In this document: positions 22,901 to 35,849 of the stretch, piece after piece | Numbering within the stretch: the first letter of the stretch is position 1 | Layout: every line of letters begins with the position of its first letter | Assembly: GCA_017562135.1 (NCBI GenBank) | Contig: QEYB01001528.1 | Location: 516,256-580,255 of the forward strand | Length of the DNA: 64,000 bases | Origin: Dipylidium caninum | Lineage: Eukaryota; Platyhelminthes; Cestoda; Cyclophyllidea; Dipylidiidae | Direction: 5' to 3' | The notes under the pieces: model-generated | What the model was told of the DNA's origin: nothing | Databases searched by the model: none | Seen by the model: the letters and a program-made list of their open reading frames with translations, nothing else | Program-made: the position numbers and the translations under genes

Positions 22901-25900
22901 TTGTAAAAGATGATAAAAAGACAAGCAGGTGTTGGCAACACGTAAATTATGCAAAGAATCTAGCAAGAATCTGTCGGTTGCGAATCAACCGCGAGCCGCA
23001 GAGCTACATTCGGCTGAACGGATCCCTAAATGAACGAATCTAAATTCGACTTCACGAGGCAGCTAGCATTTTTAGCAAACAGAACTTGTTTGCCCTGACC
23101 TTAATGTTTTCAGCACCTTTTAACAAAATCTTCAATTGATGCGCAAAGAAATATCCGCCTCTGAATACTGGGTATCAGCAATGTTACTTCCATAACCCGC
23201 CAGGATAAACACGATTTTGTCTTTTTATTCTCCATAGCGTGTTAATTTAAAACCCGAAAGCGTGGAGGAAACGACTCACTTCCTTTGTTACATAGTTTCC
23301 TATGGGGAGGTCACGGCAAATTTGGCGAGAGCGACGAGACCCCCCAGTTGGCTGTGCCGTCACTGCTGTATCAAATTTCTCCTGGACTAATTACGTTAAT
23401 TGCATTTTCTACGGCAACCGGATGCACATGAAGACTTCTATGGATACGAATAGACGAGGGTGGTTCAGATTCCGCCTGCAAAGTAAAATTCGTTTATTGC
23501 CTCACGGAGCACACACAAAGCAGCAGTGTGAAAAGTGAAATTCTTAAGTAAAAATGGCGCTGACGGGAGAGGAGTAGTAACAATGAATAAAATATGAATT
23601 AACCAATCTAAAACAATTTCGGGCAAGAGGCGTCGAGGAAGAAAATTAATGAAGGCATATGCATCTCATACTTTCCATTTATACTTGTTATCAAAAATTA
23701 GGATAATCCTAAATATTTTGGTTTTTGTACTTTTGCATTGTCTATTAGTGTTCCTACAAAAATTTGTTATTTCAAAAACTTTAAAGTGACTACCGATTGC
23801 GCGGCTACTTCGAATAACACTAGGCGGCAGGGCCAGTTACCGCGCCACCAAAAACGGGTCTGACGCTGTGGTGTGAATAGGCGGTTGCGCCTCAAATCAA
23901 ATTCATTGCCGCAACTGTCGATGAATGCGTCCATGACCGACGATATTTATGCCAGATTTATGGTCTGATGTGAAATAAGCAACCTAGAGAGTTTTACCAA
24001 TTACTCGCCCGTTTCTTGGAAATTGTAGGCACTATGATAGTCACCAATGAAAACTACACTGCCTGTAAGAGGAAAATTATCCCTCATCTTGACACAGGGG
24101 GTAGACCATGTTGTGTGTTTATCTGTTTGGTTAAGTGATTTCCAAAAATTAGCCCGATGATTTTAACGACACTACTAAATGATGGCGGTTGAGATTAGAT
24201 AGTGTGTGATGTACACCGTGTGTAACCGTGTCAATATCCGGAAATTTGGTGCATATCCTAGAGATTTAAACTAATTAAGTGCTTTCAATATATCAAGGGT
24301 GGGATTGAAGGCCTGTTCCCTCTGCACGGCGCAGTCTAAGGCACTGAATGTGTGCTTCCTATCTCCGCTTTAGTGGTTTGTTCACTTTCATGTGGCTTTT
24401 CTTTGGTAAGAGGCGAGAAATGCTATCCACTCTACTTATCTGTTCGTTCTGGCAGCCATATTTCAACATTCTAACGGCCTCTTTAAGGTGAGGGGTTCGT
24501 AACCAAAAGTGGTAATACAAGCTAAGGCGGATTTAGTCAATGTCAAAAGGGGCTAAAAGCAGCCGTCAAAATGTTCCTTGGACACGTCATAAGGGGAACG
24601 TAGTCGCATTCATAGAGTCGGTGATAAATATGGAAAAAGAAGTTCGAAAGATTTCGGCGCCCGAACGCTGATAGCAAAAGCTTTGCCCAACTTGGGATCC
24701 GCGATTCTTCCAAAAAAAGCAAATTTAATTCAAAATTTGGGTACATTAGGGGCACGAAAATTAATTTTCACACGATAATACAACAGAAACCCGTCTTATG
24801 CTAAACCCACTCCGCCTAATGCGTGCGAGCCGATACGTTTCAGGGCAAGGTCCTCAGCACCACGTCTCAGTTTAGCACTGAGGCAGCATTTCTCGACGCC
24901 ACTTACACTCGTACGTGTACCACCCCAAAGGCATCTCCCCCCACTCAGGCAAACAAATCACTCCGGTGAGCTTTCTCTTCCACTTTATTGCCGCCTTGTC
25001 ACCACCAACTTGCGTGAAATGGCCATCACTTCATCTCATTGTCATCGCTTACGCCAGTTTGACGAGCACGTGTGTGAGGCGGAGGGACATGTGTCTGGCG
25101 GCGATTGAACCCCTTAAGGAGGTGGCTCTTCAACTCCCCCAATGCCCATTTTGCGGTAAAGACCTCGGAATGGGGATTTGATCGACTGTCGTTATGCCCA
25201 CCTTTGCTACAGATATGCCAGCTCGACCGTTCCAAGTACCCCAAACATACGCCCAACAGACACGCGTTTCAGCTGATACACTGCGACATTTGCCTTCTTG
25301 ACCGAATTGGCACAATAGCATATCAGAGTACAAGATGACGCATTATTTTCGTGACGAAGCGCCTGCAGGTAATATACACTATTGCGGGTCAGACCGTTCG
25401 GCTCAAGAATAATGTGATGGAAGAGCAAGGTTCTCCCACATTAGGAGCAGTGCCCATTTGGACATTGCAAAAGACATCATGCAAAGTAGTTGCATGCCAA
25501 AGTAGTTTGTCGTTACTCCGGCTGGAAAGGCAGAAAAAAAAGTGGACTAATGAGAAGCTGGCCATCGGAGGGGTCAGACAAGCTAATTCTCAGCCACAAG
25601 AACACTTCCGTGGATAACAAATTGCACTTCCAAGTATCTGCTGTCCACCATCTGTGCAATCTTAATTCTCCTTCATCGTTGCCTTTTTGCAAGGCTAATG
25701 GACGGGTTTCCGCAACAGGGAACTATTGTCGCATCTCAAATTTAGCCATCTACTCACCAAATGAAAAACAGGTCACCTATTCACATCACGCAGTATCACA
25801 CCACGTCATCGAACTAATTATTTCGGTTTTCATTGGCACATGCAATGCAGGTTGGGTACCAGATGTCGTCAGTTCTCAGATCCTCAACGCAATACAGTGG

Positions 25901-26065
25901 CAATCCTCGTCATATAGAAGTGGTCTACAGGATCTACGAGGCTAAAATAAGAACGGTGTTCCGATGTGCGCTAACTAACCGACGGGGTTGAAACCTACGT
26001 GGGTTGCGTCAGTATTACACGTGACGTGTTAGAGCCTAGATATCACGTCTATCGACCAATTTCCA
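19951..26065. other. No supported gene (6 kb)
   Basis: Only short open frames with no recognisable domain and no consistent splice chain. Base composition falls to AT-rich by 23-26 kb. No RNA gene or transposon terminus was recognised. Confidence 0.55.
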
Positions 26066-29000
26066 AGAGTTTGTAAACTCCCATTTCAAAGAAGGGAGGC
26101 GGGTGATAACTGGAGGAATAAGAGGATAAGTGGTAGGCAATAAGATTGAACCTAGGAGGGGAAACCGTTTAGAAGCCAATTGGAGCAAGGAAAACTGAAA
26201 ATGCATATGACATGTGACAAAGCACTAAGAGTCCTTCATTGGAGGGGGCTAAAAGTTAAAGTTAACCAACATAATTATAACGCGCCAACGCGTGGTAAAA
26301 TTAAGTAATTTAAAGTGCAAGCAAAATGTGAGGTGCGAGCAAGATGTCCTCGTGGTTGTTTAAATTGAAAATGTGGCCGGCGAACTGATTTGACGCAGAC
26401 CTCAGCCTAACCACATTTACTAGCCCCAGTGGGCATTCGTGCGAGTTTCAGTTTTCGATGTTGGACGTGGTAAGTGCACTCCCTTTCTCCCTCTTATGAG
26501 CGTTCTGTCAGGCGGGTTTCTACAACGGCGTCATCAATGACGTGATTGAGGGTATGAAGGAGACCCTTCACTCAAGAAGGTCTCGACCTGGACTTACTGG
26601 AGCAACTACGAAAGGTACCTCTAGATTAGACCCTTCCTGGAATTGCTACATTCACTTACAGCTATGGTCCTCTAAGTTGGCTGACACCCACGTCGCCGAC
26701 CCAGAACCTGTTGCTCAGCCCGCGGTTCACTACGCTCAACGTCTGCAAGCTACACAATTTCAGGTGAGGCAAGGCCTTAGTTGCGTGGAGACCTGGCCAC
26801 CGGATTGACGCTAATCTTCGCACTTTTTACCTAATGCTGTCTGCAGCAGGCGTGCGTGAGTCAGCAGGTCATGCCGATCCCCATTGCCAGGCTGCCTATT
26901 CAGCCGAACTCACTGGCGGCGATAGGCGGTGGTGGTGGTGGTGGTGGTGGTGTGGGTAGTGGTGGTATGCGCACTCTCGCACCGATCGCGCGTCCCAACG
27001 CACCTTTGACGTTGCCCGCGGCGGCGGCGGCGGCGACGACTGGCCTGGTGCTACGTCCTGCTGTCGGCGCTTCGGTGCCGGCATCTGCCGCCACGACGGC
27101 TAGGCCGCCGATCGTATTGGCGGCAGCGTTGAATCCCCCAGACGGCAACGGTTCAGCCACGCCTTGCCAATCCTCTCGCCGGCATTGCAATCCGCGCTCC
27201 TCTGCAGCCATCTGCAGCTGGCCAACCTGGGTCAGCTGCTACCGCTACCATTATTGGACATTCCGCTATAGCTGGGGTTAACGGCGTTCCCGCCATTCCT
27301 GGTGTGTCCACTTTTTATTATCATTTACCGCCTTCTCCTCGTCTACCCATTCCGCCTTACCTCCAGTTCTCGGCACAAATGGCCTTAGTCCATTATTGAG
27401 GAGCGAGATCGCCGGGAGCGTCTTGAGGTGCACGTCATCGTAGATAGGAGCTTCTCCATCATTACTTAGACGTATGTATGGCATGGCTTGTTAACGGGTT
27501 TGGATCATGTGATTGGCATTCGATGCCTTACTCCCGTGTGCAAAAGAGCGCACTCATTTCAGCGTGTCCAATAAGTCGAGTCGTGTTTGCATATATACGG
27601 GTCGCCCTTCCTCTTCGTTGCCGTATTTTGTCATGTTTGAGTTAAATGGTAGGGTGGTTGTGTTAGACCGGTGAGTTGGTGGACGCCTCACCATTGGGCT
27701 CAGAGGAAGTTTGTCACGTGTCGATGAGGACTCACATTATTTGAATACGTGGTACTTTTGGCGGGGAAAGAAAGAGAATGGTAGTGGGGGCGAGAGAGAG
27801 AGAGAGGAGGGTGGTATATATTCTTTTTATTTTGTGTAATGTTTCTGTGACTTGTGTACTTCAACTGTGATCTCCCTTCCGACAGGCCAGAATGTGCAAA
27901 ATTCTGCAAGTGGCCAGCCAACCTTCATGGTGCCGGTGCAATTCCGTCAGCCGAAATCGCTCCCACTGCCGCCCCACCACAGCAGTTGCAAGACGCTACT
28001 GGCTACCATCCTTTGCTGCACCGCAGCAGCCCCAACAGCCAACTTTCAATCGAGTAAGTCTTTCTCCCTGTCTCATTCTGTGCCTCATTTATATGCTATT
28101 TTGCCGGATTTGTGTCACTTTCAATAATTCTCTATATCGCAGTGCATCCGCACTCGGCAATTGTGTATGTTTTTGTGCGTGTCCAATGTAGTTTTTAAGT
28201 GGCGTTCAAGTGAATGGCGACTAGGTTTGAGTGAGTGTCGATATGGGCGGATGAGTAAAAAGGGGTGAAGAGAGAGGATTAACTGGGCGCTGGGAGAAAG
28301 TGGAATTGGACTGAATAAGAGTCCACAGATCGGGAAGTGAGTGACAGTGAATCGGATGATGGCGATGGTTGACTGAGTGATTGAGTCGTTTGGTCGGTGG
28401 TTACAGACCCAGGTCGACGGTTTGGATGACAGCGATTTTGACGATGACGACGAGGACGTGGAGGTGGTGGAGCCCTACTCAGTTGATACATTGTCGTTGC
28501 GAGCCCCGATGAGCGTGGCCACTCCACAGTCAGTGTTCAGTCGTCCACCAGGCAGTACTACACAGCCACCGACGAGTCGCAGCGGGCTGGTGGTGGCGGA
28601 AGTGGTGCCTCCCTCTTTGCCACTCCTCGTGATGGTGGTGGCGGCAACGACGAGAGTGACGATGACGACGCGGATATGTGGTGGCGACGCCCGGCTTGGC
28701 TGCGTCGATGCTCACGCCAAATCCCAGCTCGGTGGCCACTGTTGCCTCTACGACCCTGTCACGTCGCGCACATTGTCCCTGGTGCGGGTGTTAACAATGT
28801 CACCACCACTGCCATCAAACGCCCCCGCAACAACACTACTGCATCTTCCACCGCCGTGCTTCTGGTGCTGTTGGTGGCGTTTCGTCGCAGAGTCGCGCCT
28901 CCAAAAGACCTCGTAGTTCCGCGCGCGGAAGTGGAACGAATTCCCTGAGGATGATGACGACTTTAGACGACGAGCTGGCGGATGATGAGGAGGAGGAAGA

Positions 29001-30132
29001 GGAGGAGGATGCAGATGAGGAGGAAGAAGAAGAGAATTTGGTTCCGTAGCAACCATGACCCCTGCTGGTCAGAGGTGAGTGGGTGTTGTGTTGACTAGTC
29101 TGGCGTGGCAATACGTTGAGGTGTTTTTTGTGCGTGTGTGTGGGCTGATCCTCTCTCGCTGTTGGAGTAGATTGGAAATGCTGGCGGCAGCGGCAGAGGA
29201 GGTGCAGTGGGTGGTCGTTTAGCATCCAGACGGAAGCAAAAGACGCCGATGGCGGCATCGGTGCTCAAAAGTCGAGTGTGAAGTCAGTTGGTGGCGCCGA
29301 GGACGACCACATCCCTGACCTGCCGCCGGGGGAAGAGGGCAACAGTAGGTGCTCGACAGCGAGGGTGGCACTGCGGAAGAGGAGGGTAACAGAGACGGAG
29401 GCCCCGGAAACGGGGCAGTGGTTGAGGAAGAGGAGGAGAGGAGGAAGAGGAGCCTCTCAACTCGGGTGACGACGTCAGCGACGAGGAGCCAGAGTCTCTT
29501 TTCGAGTCGGACAACTTAGTAGTGTGCCAGTACGAGCGGGTACGTGAGCAATTCCTTCTCACCGCGCTGTAACTCACCTCAAGGTGGCTTGGTTGACGCC
29601 ATTTTCTGTTTTGTCGCGCCTCACCAAACGTTTGTCTATCTTACTGATACGTCTGCAGGTGAGTCGGACGCGAAGCAAATGGCGCTTCTGGTTACGCGAC
29701 GGGATTATGAAGATCCGGGGTCGGGATCACCTATTCCAGAAACTCATTGTGGAGGCTGACTGGTTAGTTGCAACAGCGCTCATACCGCTGGAGTTGTCAC
29801 CACACCATAATGGCTAGTCTATTGGCAACTTTTTTTGCAGGTTGATCGTCCCAGCAACCAGCGTGCCTGCCCTGTGAGTACGTCGTCCTGTCTCTGACCA
29901 ATTCCGCGGAAAGACGTCTTTCAGTGAAGGAGGGCGGGTGTGTCGCTTGATCATTAGTGGCAGGTGCAGCGCAGTGAGACGAGCTGTCTTCGATGTCTCC
30001 TTATCATCCTTTTGTAAATGTCCAGAGATTGCACACACACACACCTAGTGGTTTTCGTCCACGCGCACGTCGTTTGCGCATGTTCTCATTCGTCTTACTG
30101 CTTTTCAGGGATGTGAAGCCTGCCTTGCTCCT
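26066..30132. repeat. IR2 left arm (duplicated TFIIA locus)
   Basis: Reverse complement of about 32172-36245, starting at AGAGTTTGTAAACTCCC and ending at GTGAAGCCTGCCTTGCT. Identity is very high over about 4.07 kb, including introns and flanks, so the duplication, if real, is recent. Almost all differences are one-base changes in run length. Confidence 0.95.
26458..29820 (+). pseudogene. GTF2A1: Frameshifted copy of TFIIA alpha/beta gene
   Basis: Same exons and splice sites as the intact minus-strand copy, with ATG at 26458 and the core-domain end near 29760. The frame is broken many times by one-base differences. Examples: CCC against CC at 26564 in exon 2; CCCCC against CCCC at 27135 in exon 4; GATATGTGG against GATATGGTGG near 28676; ACGACCCTG against ACGACCCCTG near 28752; GACTTTAG against GACTTAG near 28962; GAAGAGAATT against GAAGAGGAATT near 29030; CAGTAGG against CAGTAAGG near 29345. 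Recognisable pieces include FYNGVINDVIEGMKET, DDVSDEEPESLFESDNLVVC and SRTRSKWRFWLRDGIMKI. Because the changes are nearly all in homopolymers, uncorrected consensus is at least as likely as decay. Confidence 0.85.
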
Positions 30133-32171
30133 TTTTTGCGGACCTTTTTTCTTCCTACATTCCAATCTGGTGGTGCCATGCGCTCCCCTTTGTACCACCA
30201 TTGTTGATTCGCTATCTATTGTGGCTTCCTTGTTCATTGTAATCTTGGTTGGGTGTGTTACAGCTCATGAGTGTGGTTTGGGCTGCATTTGGTTCTTGTG
30301 GTGGGGCAGTTTGGGGGTTTGGTGCTCCCTTTTGTGGTCTTTCATTTCCATGAAGGGTCGGTGGTATTTCTTTTTGTCGCCTTCCCTTTTCAGCATTGTT
30401 CTTAGGATGAATTTATTTATGGTTATCTTTACGTAGAATTTAGCTTTTTACTCTGACCAATTTTCCTTTCTTTCAAAAATTACGGTTTTCTGTTTTTCAC
30501 CTCCTTATTAGCGGTTGGTTTATTTCAAAACATCAATTTAGCCTCAGGTTTCTAGCCCTAGTGTCTACGTGTGAACGTTCTTATATTTTCAAACATTTTT
30601 CCTGTTTGAATCTTAGTCTAATATCTGTTTGTCTCCTAATAAATTTGGTTAGTCATCCCTGACCGTGACAGTCATTCCTTACGCAAACTTGAAACTTACA
30701 ATCTTTTATTTTTGTCGTTTATCTGAACAGATTCTAGTATTATGAACGTTGCTTCAGTCGCCGCCAATCTCACTCATCAAATTCCCTGTTGGCTGGGTAC
30801 TTTAGCCCTTAACTTTGATGGCAACATTGTATTCTCTGCCGGAGAACTACTAGACGACACAGAGTCAGCGTCGAGATTTGCCGAGTTGACTCGATGTCTT
30901 GGCCAGTACATCGCACTTGAAGGCGCATCAGTCGACCATGGAAACGGTTTCAAGCGCTTTACAAGTAGCTCCCCATTTTTCTTCTATTTTTGCACTCTGT
31001 TGTAACATGCCGCATTTTTGTTTCAGTTATGTGCTCTCGATATGCCTATGTTATGTCTGTTGCGGATGATATCATCTACGTGGTGAAGAGACAGCTATCA
31101 AACCCGGATTCAGTGGAAGAAAAACGAGGATCACGGTCTTCATACATGCCGGCTAATGCTTAAACTCATTTTCCGTCTAACCTACGTTTCCACGGCTGGC
31201 TGTCAACCTCCTTATCACTACATGCAACCTGATTTACTAAGTGAGGCTGTCTAGATCGTTGAAAATCCTCTATTTCTTTTACAAGGCCCGAATTCTGAAG
31301 TAATGTTGCGGGTTGCTAACAAAACTGTACTGAAATAATAGGAATAGCTGATACCGAACGCCTACAGACCCACATTGTTGCAGTTCGATTGAGCATCACT
31401 TCATCCTCAATCATTTTCTTATGTAGATTCATAAAAATCTATTTTAATACACACTAGACACTAGAAGCCAGCCCCCGCGACTCACGTTTGACGGCGCAAA
31501 ATCAGAAGTATGGCTTCCGCCTTCTCCACACTAAGCCTTTTTGAGAACCTGCCTCACTGGGTGGACACGTCGCAACGACACTAACTCGCCCACAAGCCTT
31601 TCACTTCCTAACGGAGTACACGAGCGCCACTCGCTCGTCTTCATTTAAGAGTTTGCTGTTATAAGATGACACGAAAAAACGGCATTTGTTGACGTTTTGA
31701 GGACTTGCTTCATTTGTGTTGATAGTGATCTGGTTATCGAGACATTCCACATAAGAAATTTTGAGGTAATGAGGGCAAGCGAGGTCAGCGATGAATGCAT
31801 GACCGAGGAAGGCACAGCTACTGTGTTGTGCATAGATAACCTAGCGCCACTCGCCAGGTCTGCTGTTGTCAGTCGCTCACCGGTAAATTATTTAACGCGA
31901 TGAAAGGCAGCGAGAATAACAATGATATCGAATTTAGAGCACCCGTGTGGTACAATGATTGATTCCAATTCGGAAGCGCAATTAAGGCACAGCTAGTTAT
32001 CGGTCGTTAGGGGGATTCCGGGGGAGTTACGGCATGGAAATATAAACAGCAGAGGTCAAATGGAAGTATCAAATATACAAATAGCGGGGTGGGATAATCA
32101 GACACAAGTGAGACATTGTGCAGAGGCGTTGTCTTCAAACAGTACACCGAATCTTACAAACGAAAAGCAGA
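30133..32171. other. IR2 spacer
   Basis: Unique 2.0 kb between the two TFIIA copies. It holds LAMTOR4 at 30742-31163. The T-rich stretch 30133-30700 and the stretch 31164-32171 show no further gene. Confidence 0.75.
30742..31163 (+). CDS. LAMTOR4: LAMTOR4, Ragulator complex subunit
   Basis: LAMTOR4 is a small roadblock-like subunit of Ragulator, the lysosomal scaffold that recruits Rag GTPases and mTORC1. Two exons, 30742-30964 and 31027-31163, encode about 119 residues (human about 99). Matching features are a start like IPCWLGTLALNFDGNIVFSA (human has IPDQLGYLVL...VLASSGDL), the conserved FKRFT just before the exon junction, and YAYVMSVADDIIYVVKRQ near the end (human TLLVTVSGQRVFVVKRQ). 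The 62 bp intron starts GTAGCT, ends TTTCAG and splits a codon. An AG acceptor lies 12 bp upstream of the ATG, which fits a 5-prime UTR intron or spliced-leader addition. The gene sits in the IR2 spacer between the two TFIIA copies. Confidence 0.85.
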
Positions 32172-32489
32172 GAGCAAGGCAGGCTTCACATCCCTGACAA
32201 GCAGTAAGACGAATGAGAACATGCGCAAACGACGTGCGCGTGGACGAAAACCACTAGGTGTGTGTGTGCAATCTCTGGACATTTACAAAAGGATGATAAG
32301 GAGACATCGAGGACAGCTCGTCTCACTGCGCTGCACCTGCCACTAATGATCAAGCGACACACCCGCCCTCCTTCACTGAAAGACGTCTTTCCGCGGAATT
32401 GGTCAGAGACAGGACGACGTACTCACAGGGCAGGCACGCTGGTTGCTGGGACGATCAACCTGCAAAAAAAGTTGCCAATAGACTAGCCA

Positions 32490-35400
32490 TTATTGGTGTG
32501 GTGACAACTCCAGCGGTATGAGCGCTGTTGCAACTAACCAGTCAGCCTCCACAATGAGTTTCTGGAATAGGTGATCCCGACCCCGGATCTTCATAATCCC
32601 GTCGCGTAACCAGAAGCGCCATTTGCTTCGCGTCCGACTCACCTGCAGACGTATCAGTAAGATAGACAAACGTTTGGTGAGGCGCCGACAAACAGAAAAT
32701 GGCGTCAACCAAGCCACCTTGAGGTGAGTTACAGCGCGGTGAGAAGGAATTGCTCACGTACCCGCTCGTACTGGCACACTACTAAGTTGTCCGACTCGAA
32801 AAGAGACTCTGGCTCCTCGTCGCTGACGTCGTCACCCGAGTTGAGAGGCTCCTCTTCCTCCTCCTCCTCCTCTTCCTCAACCACTGCCCCCGTTTCCGGG
32901 GCCTCCGTCTCTGTTACCTCCTCTTCCGCAGTGCCACCCTCGCTGTCGAGCACCTTACTGTTGCCCTCTTCCCCCGGCGGCAGGTCAGGGATGTGGTCGT
33001 CCTCGGCGCCACCAACTGACTTCACACTCGACTTTTGAGCACCGATGCCCGCCATCGGCGTCTTTTGCTTCCGTCTGGATGCTAAACGACCACCCACTGC
33101 CACCTCCTCTGCCGCTGCCGCCAGCATTTCCAATCTACTCCAACAGCGAGAGAGGATCAGCCCACACACACGCACAAAAAACACCTCAACGTATTGCCAC
33201 GCCAGACTAGTCAACACAACACCCACTCACCTCTGACCAGCAGGGGTCATGGTTGCTACGGAACCAAATTCCTCTTCTTCTTCCTCCTCATCTGCATCCT
33301 CCTCCTCTTCCTCCTCCTCATCATCCGCCAGCTCGTCGTCTAAGTCGTCATCATCCTCAGGGAATTCGTTCCCACTTCCGCGCGCGGAACTACGAGGTCT
33401 TTTGGAGGCGCGACTCTGCGACGAAACGCCACCAACAGCACCAGAAGCACCGGCGGTGGAAGATGCAGTAGTGTTGTTGCGGGGGCGTTTGATGGCAGTG
33501 GTGGTGACATTGTTAACACCCGCACCAGGGACAATGCGCGACGTGACAGGGGTCGTAGAGGCAACAGTGGCCACCGAGCTGGGATTTGGCGTGAGCATCG
33601 ACGCAGCCAAGCCGGGCGTCGCCACCACCATATCCGCGTCGTCATCGTCACTCTCGTCGTTGCCGCCACCACCATCACGAGGAGTGGCAGAGAGGGAGGC
33701 ACCACTTCCGCCACCACCAGCCCCGCTGCGACTCGTCGGTGGCTGTGTAGTACTGCCTGGTGGACGACTGAACACTGACTGTGGAGTGGCCACGCTCATC
33801 GGGGCTCGCAACGACAATGTATCAACTGAGTAGGGCTCCACCACCTCCACGTCCTCGTCGTCATCGTCAAAATCGCTGTCATCCAAACCGTCGACCTGGG
33901 TCTGTAACCACCGACCAAACGACTCAATCACTCAGTCAACCATCGCCATCATCCGATTCACTGTCACTCACTTCCCGATCTGTGGACTCTTATTCAGTCC
34001 AATTCCACTTTCTCCCAGCGCCCAGTTAATCCTCTCTCTTCACCCCTTTTTACTCATCCGCCCATATCGACACTCACTCAAACCTAGTCGCCATTCACTT
34101 GAACGCCACTTAAAAACTACATTGGACACGCACAAAAACATACACAATTGCCGAGTGCGGATGCACTGCGATATAGAGAATTATTGAAAGTGACACAAAT
34201 CCGGCAAAATAGCATATAAATGAGGCACAGAATGAGACAGGGAGAAAGACTTACTCGATTGAAAGTTGGCTGTTGGGGCTGCTGCGGTGCAGCAAAGATG
34301 GTAGCGCCAGTAGCGTCTTGCAACTGCTGTGGTGGGGCGGCAGTGGGAGCGATTGGCTGACGGAATTGCACCGGCACCATGAAGGTCTGCTGGCCCACTT
34401 GCAGAATTTGCACATTCTGGCCTGTCGGAAGGGAGATCACAGTTGAAGTACACAAGTCACAGAAACATTACACAAAATAAAAGAATATATACCCACCCCT
34501 CCTCTCTCTCTCTCTCGCCCCCACTACCATTCTCTTCTTCCCCGCCCAAAAGTACCACGTATTCAAATAATGTGAGTCCTCATCGACACGTGACAAACTT
34601 CCTCTGAGCCCAATGGTGAGGCGTCCACCAACTCACCGGTCTAACACAACCACCCTACCATTTAACTCAAACATGACAAAATACGGCAACGAAGAGGAAG
34701 GGCGACCGTATATATGCAACACGACTCGACTTATTGGACACGCTGAAATGAGTGCGCTCTTTTGCACACGGGAGTAAGGCATCGAATGCCAATCACATGA
34801 TCCAAACCCGTTAACAAGCCATGCCATACATACGTCTAAGTAATGATGGAGAAGCTCCTATCTACGATGACGTGCACCTCAAGACGCTCCCGGCGATCTC
34901 GCTCCTCAATAATGGACTAAGGCCATTTGTGCCGAGAACTGGAGGTAAGGCGGAATGGGTAGACGAGGAGAAGGCGGTAAATGATAATAAAAAGTGGACA
35001 CACCAGGAATGGCGGGAACGCCGTTAACCCCAGCTATAGCGGAATGTCCAATAATGGTAGCGGTAGCAGCTGACCCAGGTTGGCCAGCTGCAGATGGCTG
35101 CAGAGGAGCGCGGATTGCAATGCCGGCGAGAGGATTGGCAAGGCGTGGCTGAACCGTTGCCGTCTGGGGATTCAACGCTGCCGCCAATACGATCGGCGGC
35201 CTAGCCGTCGTGGCGGCAGATGCCGGCACCGAAGCGCCGACAGCAGGACGTAGCACCAGGCCAGTCGTCGCCGCCGCCGCCGCCGCGGGCAACGTCAAAG
35301 GTGCGTTGGGACGCGCGATCGGTGCGAGAGTGCGCATACCACCACTACCCACACCACCACCACCACCACCACCACCACCGCCTATCGCCGCCAGTGAGTT

Positions 35401-35849
35401 CGGCTGAATAGGCAGCCTGGCAATGGGGATCGGCATGACCTGCTGACTCACGCACGCCTGCTGCAGACAGCATTAGGTAAAAAGTGCGAAGATTAGCGTC
35501 AATCCGGTGGCCAGGTCTCCACGCAACTAAGGCCTTGCCTCACCTGAAATTGTGTAGCTTGCAGACGTTGAGCGTAGTGAACCGCGGGCTGAGCAACAGG
35601 TTCTGGGTCGGCGACGTGGGTGTCAGCCAACTTAGAGGACCATAGCTGTAAGTGAATGTAGCAATTCCAGGAAGGGTCTAATCTAGAGGTACCTTTCGTA
35701 GTTGCTCCAGTAAGTCCAGGTCGAGACCTTCTTGAGTGAAGGTCTCCTTCATACCCTCAATCACGTCATTGATGACGCCGTTGTAGAAACCCGCCTGACA
35801 GAACGCTCATAAGAGGGAGAAAGGGAGTGCACTTACCACGTCCAACATC
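32490..35849 (-). CDS. GTF2A1: TFIIA large subunit (alpha/beta precursor), intact copy
   Basis: TFIIA binds TBP and stabilises it on promoters. Eight minus-strand exons join in frame: 35849-35838, 35794-35693, 35645-35544, 35460-35004, 34421-34255, 33901-33231, 33134-32762 and 32642-32490, giving about 678 residues (human 376). The N-terminal four-helix part reads FYNGVINDVIEGMKETFTQE with QLRKLWSSKL. A Gln/Ala/Gly-rich linker follows. Residues 282-285 are QVDG at the start of exon 6, the site cut by taspase-1 in other animals, followed by a long acidic region. The C-terminal beta-barrel half has EEEPLNSGDDVSDEE, NLVVCQYER and SKWRFWLRDGIMKIRGRDHLF. The last exon can read to TAA at 32490, or splice at GTTAGT to an exon near 32461 that ends after about ten codons. 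It is head-to-head with the KNL2-like gene, ATGs about 750 bp apart. Confidence 0.93.
35349..35382 (-). repeat. Poly-Gly (GGT)n run in TFIIA exon 4
   Basis: ACC units on the plus strand encode about ten glycines in the TFIIA linker. The run is one unit shorter in the other copy near 26931. Confidence 0.85.

Noticed and set aside
29993..30436. Long hydrophobic open frame after the TFIIA copy
   Set aside because: T-rich sequence giving Phe/Leu/Val by composition; starts inside the duplicated arm, has no homologous frame in the right arm and no domain.
31027..31163. ADDII motif that recalls a reverse transcriptase YADD box
   Set aside because: It belongs to the second exon of LAMTOR4 and none of the surrounding reverse-transcriptase motifs are present.
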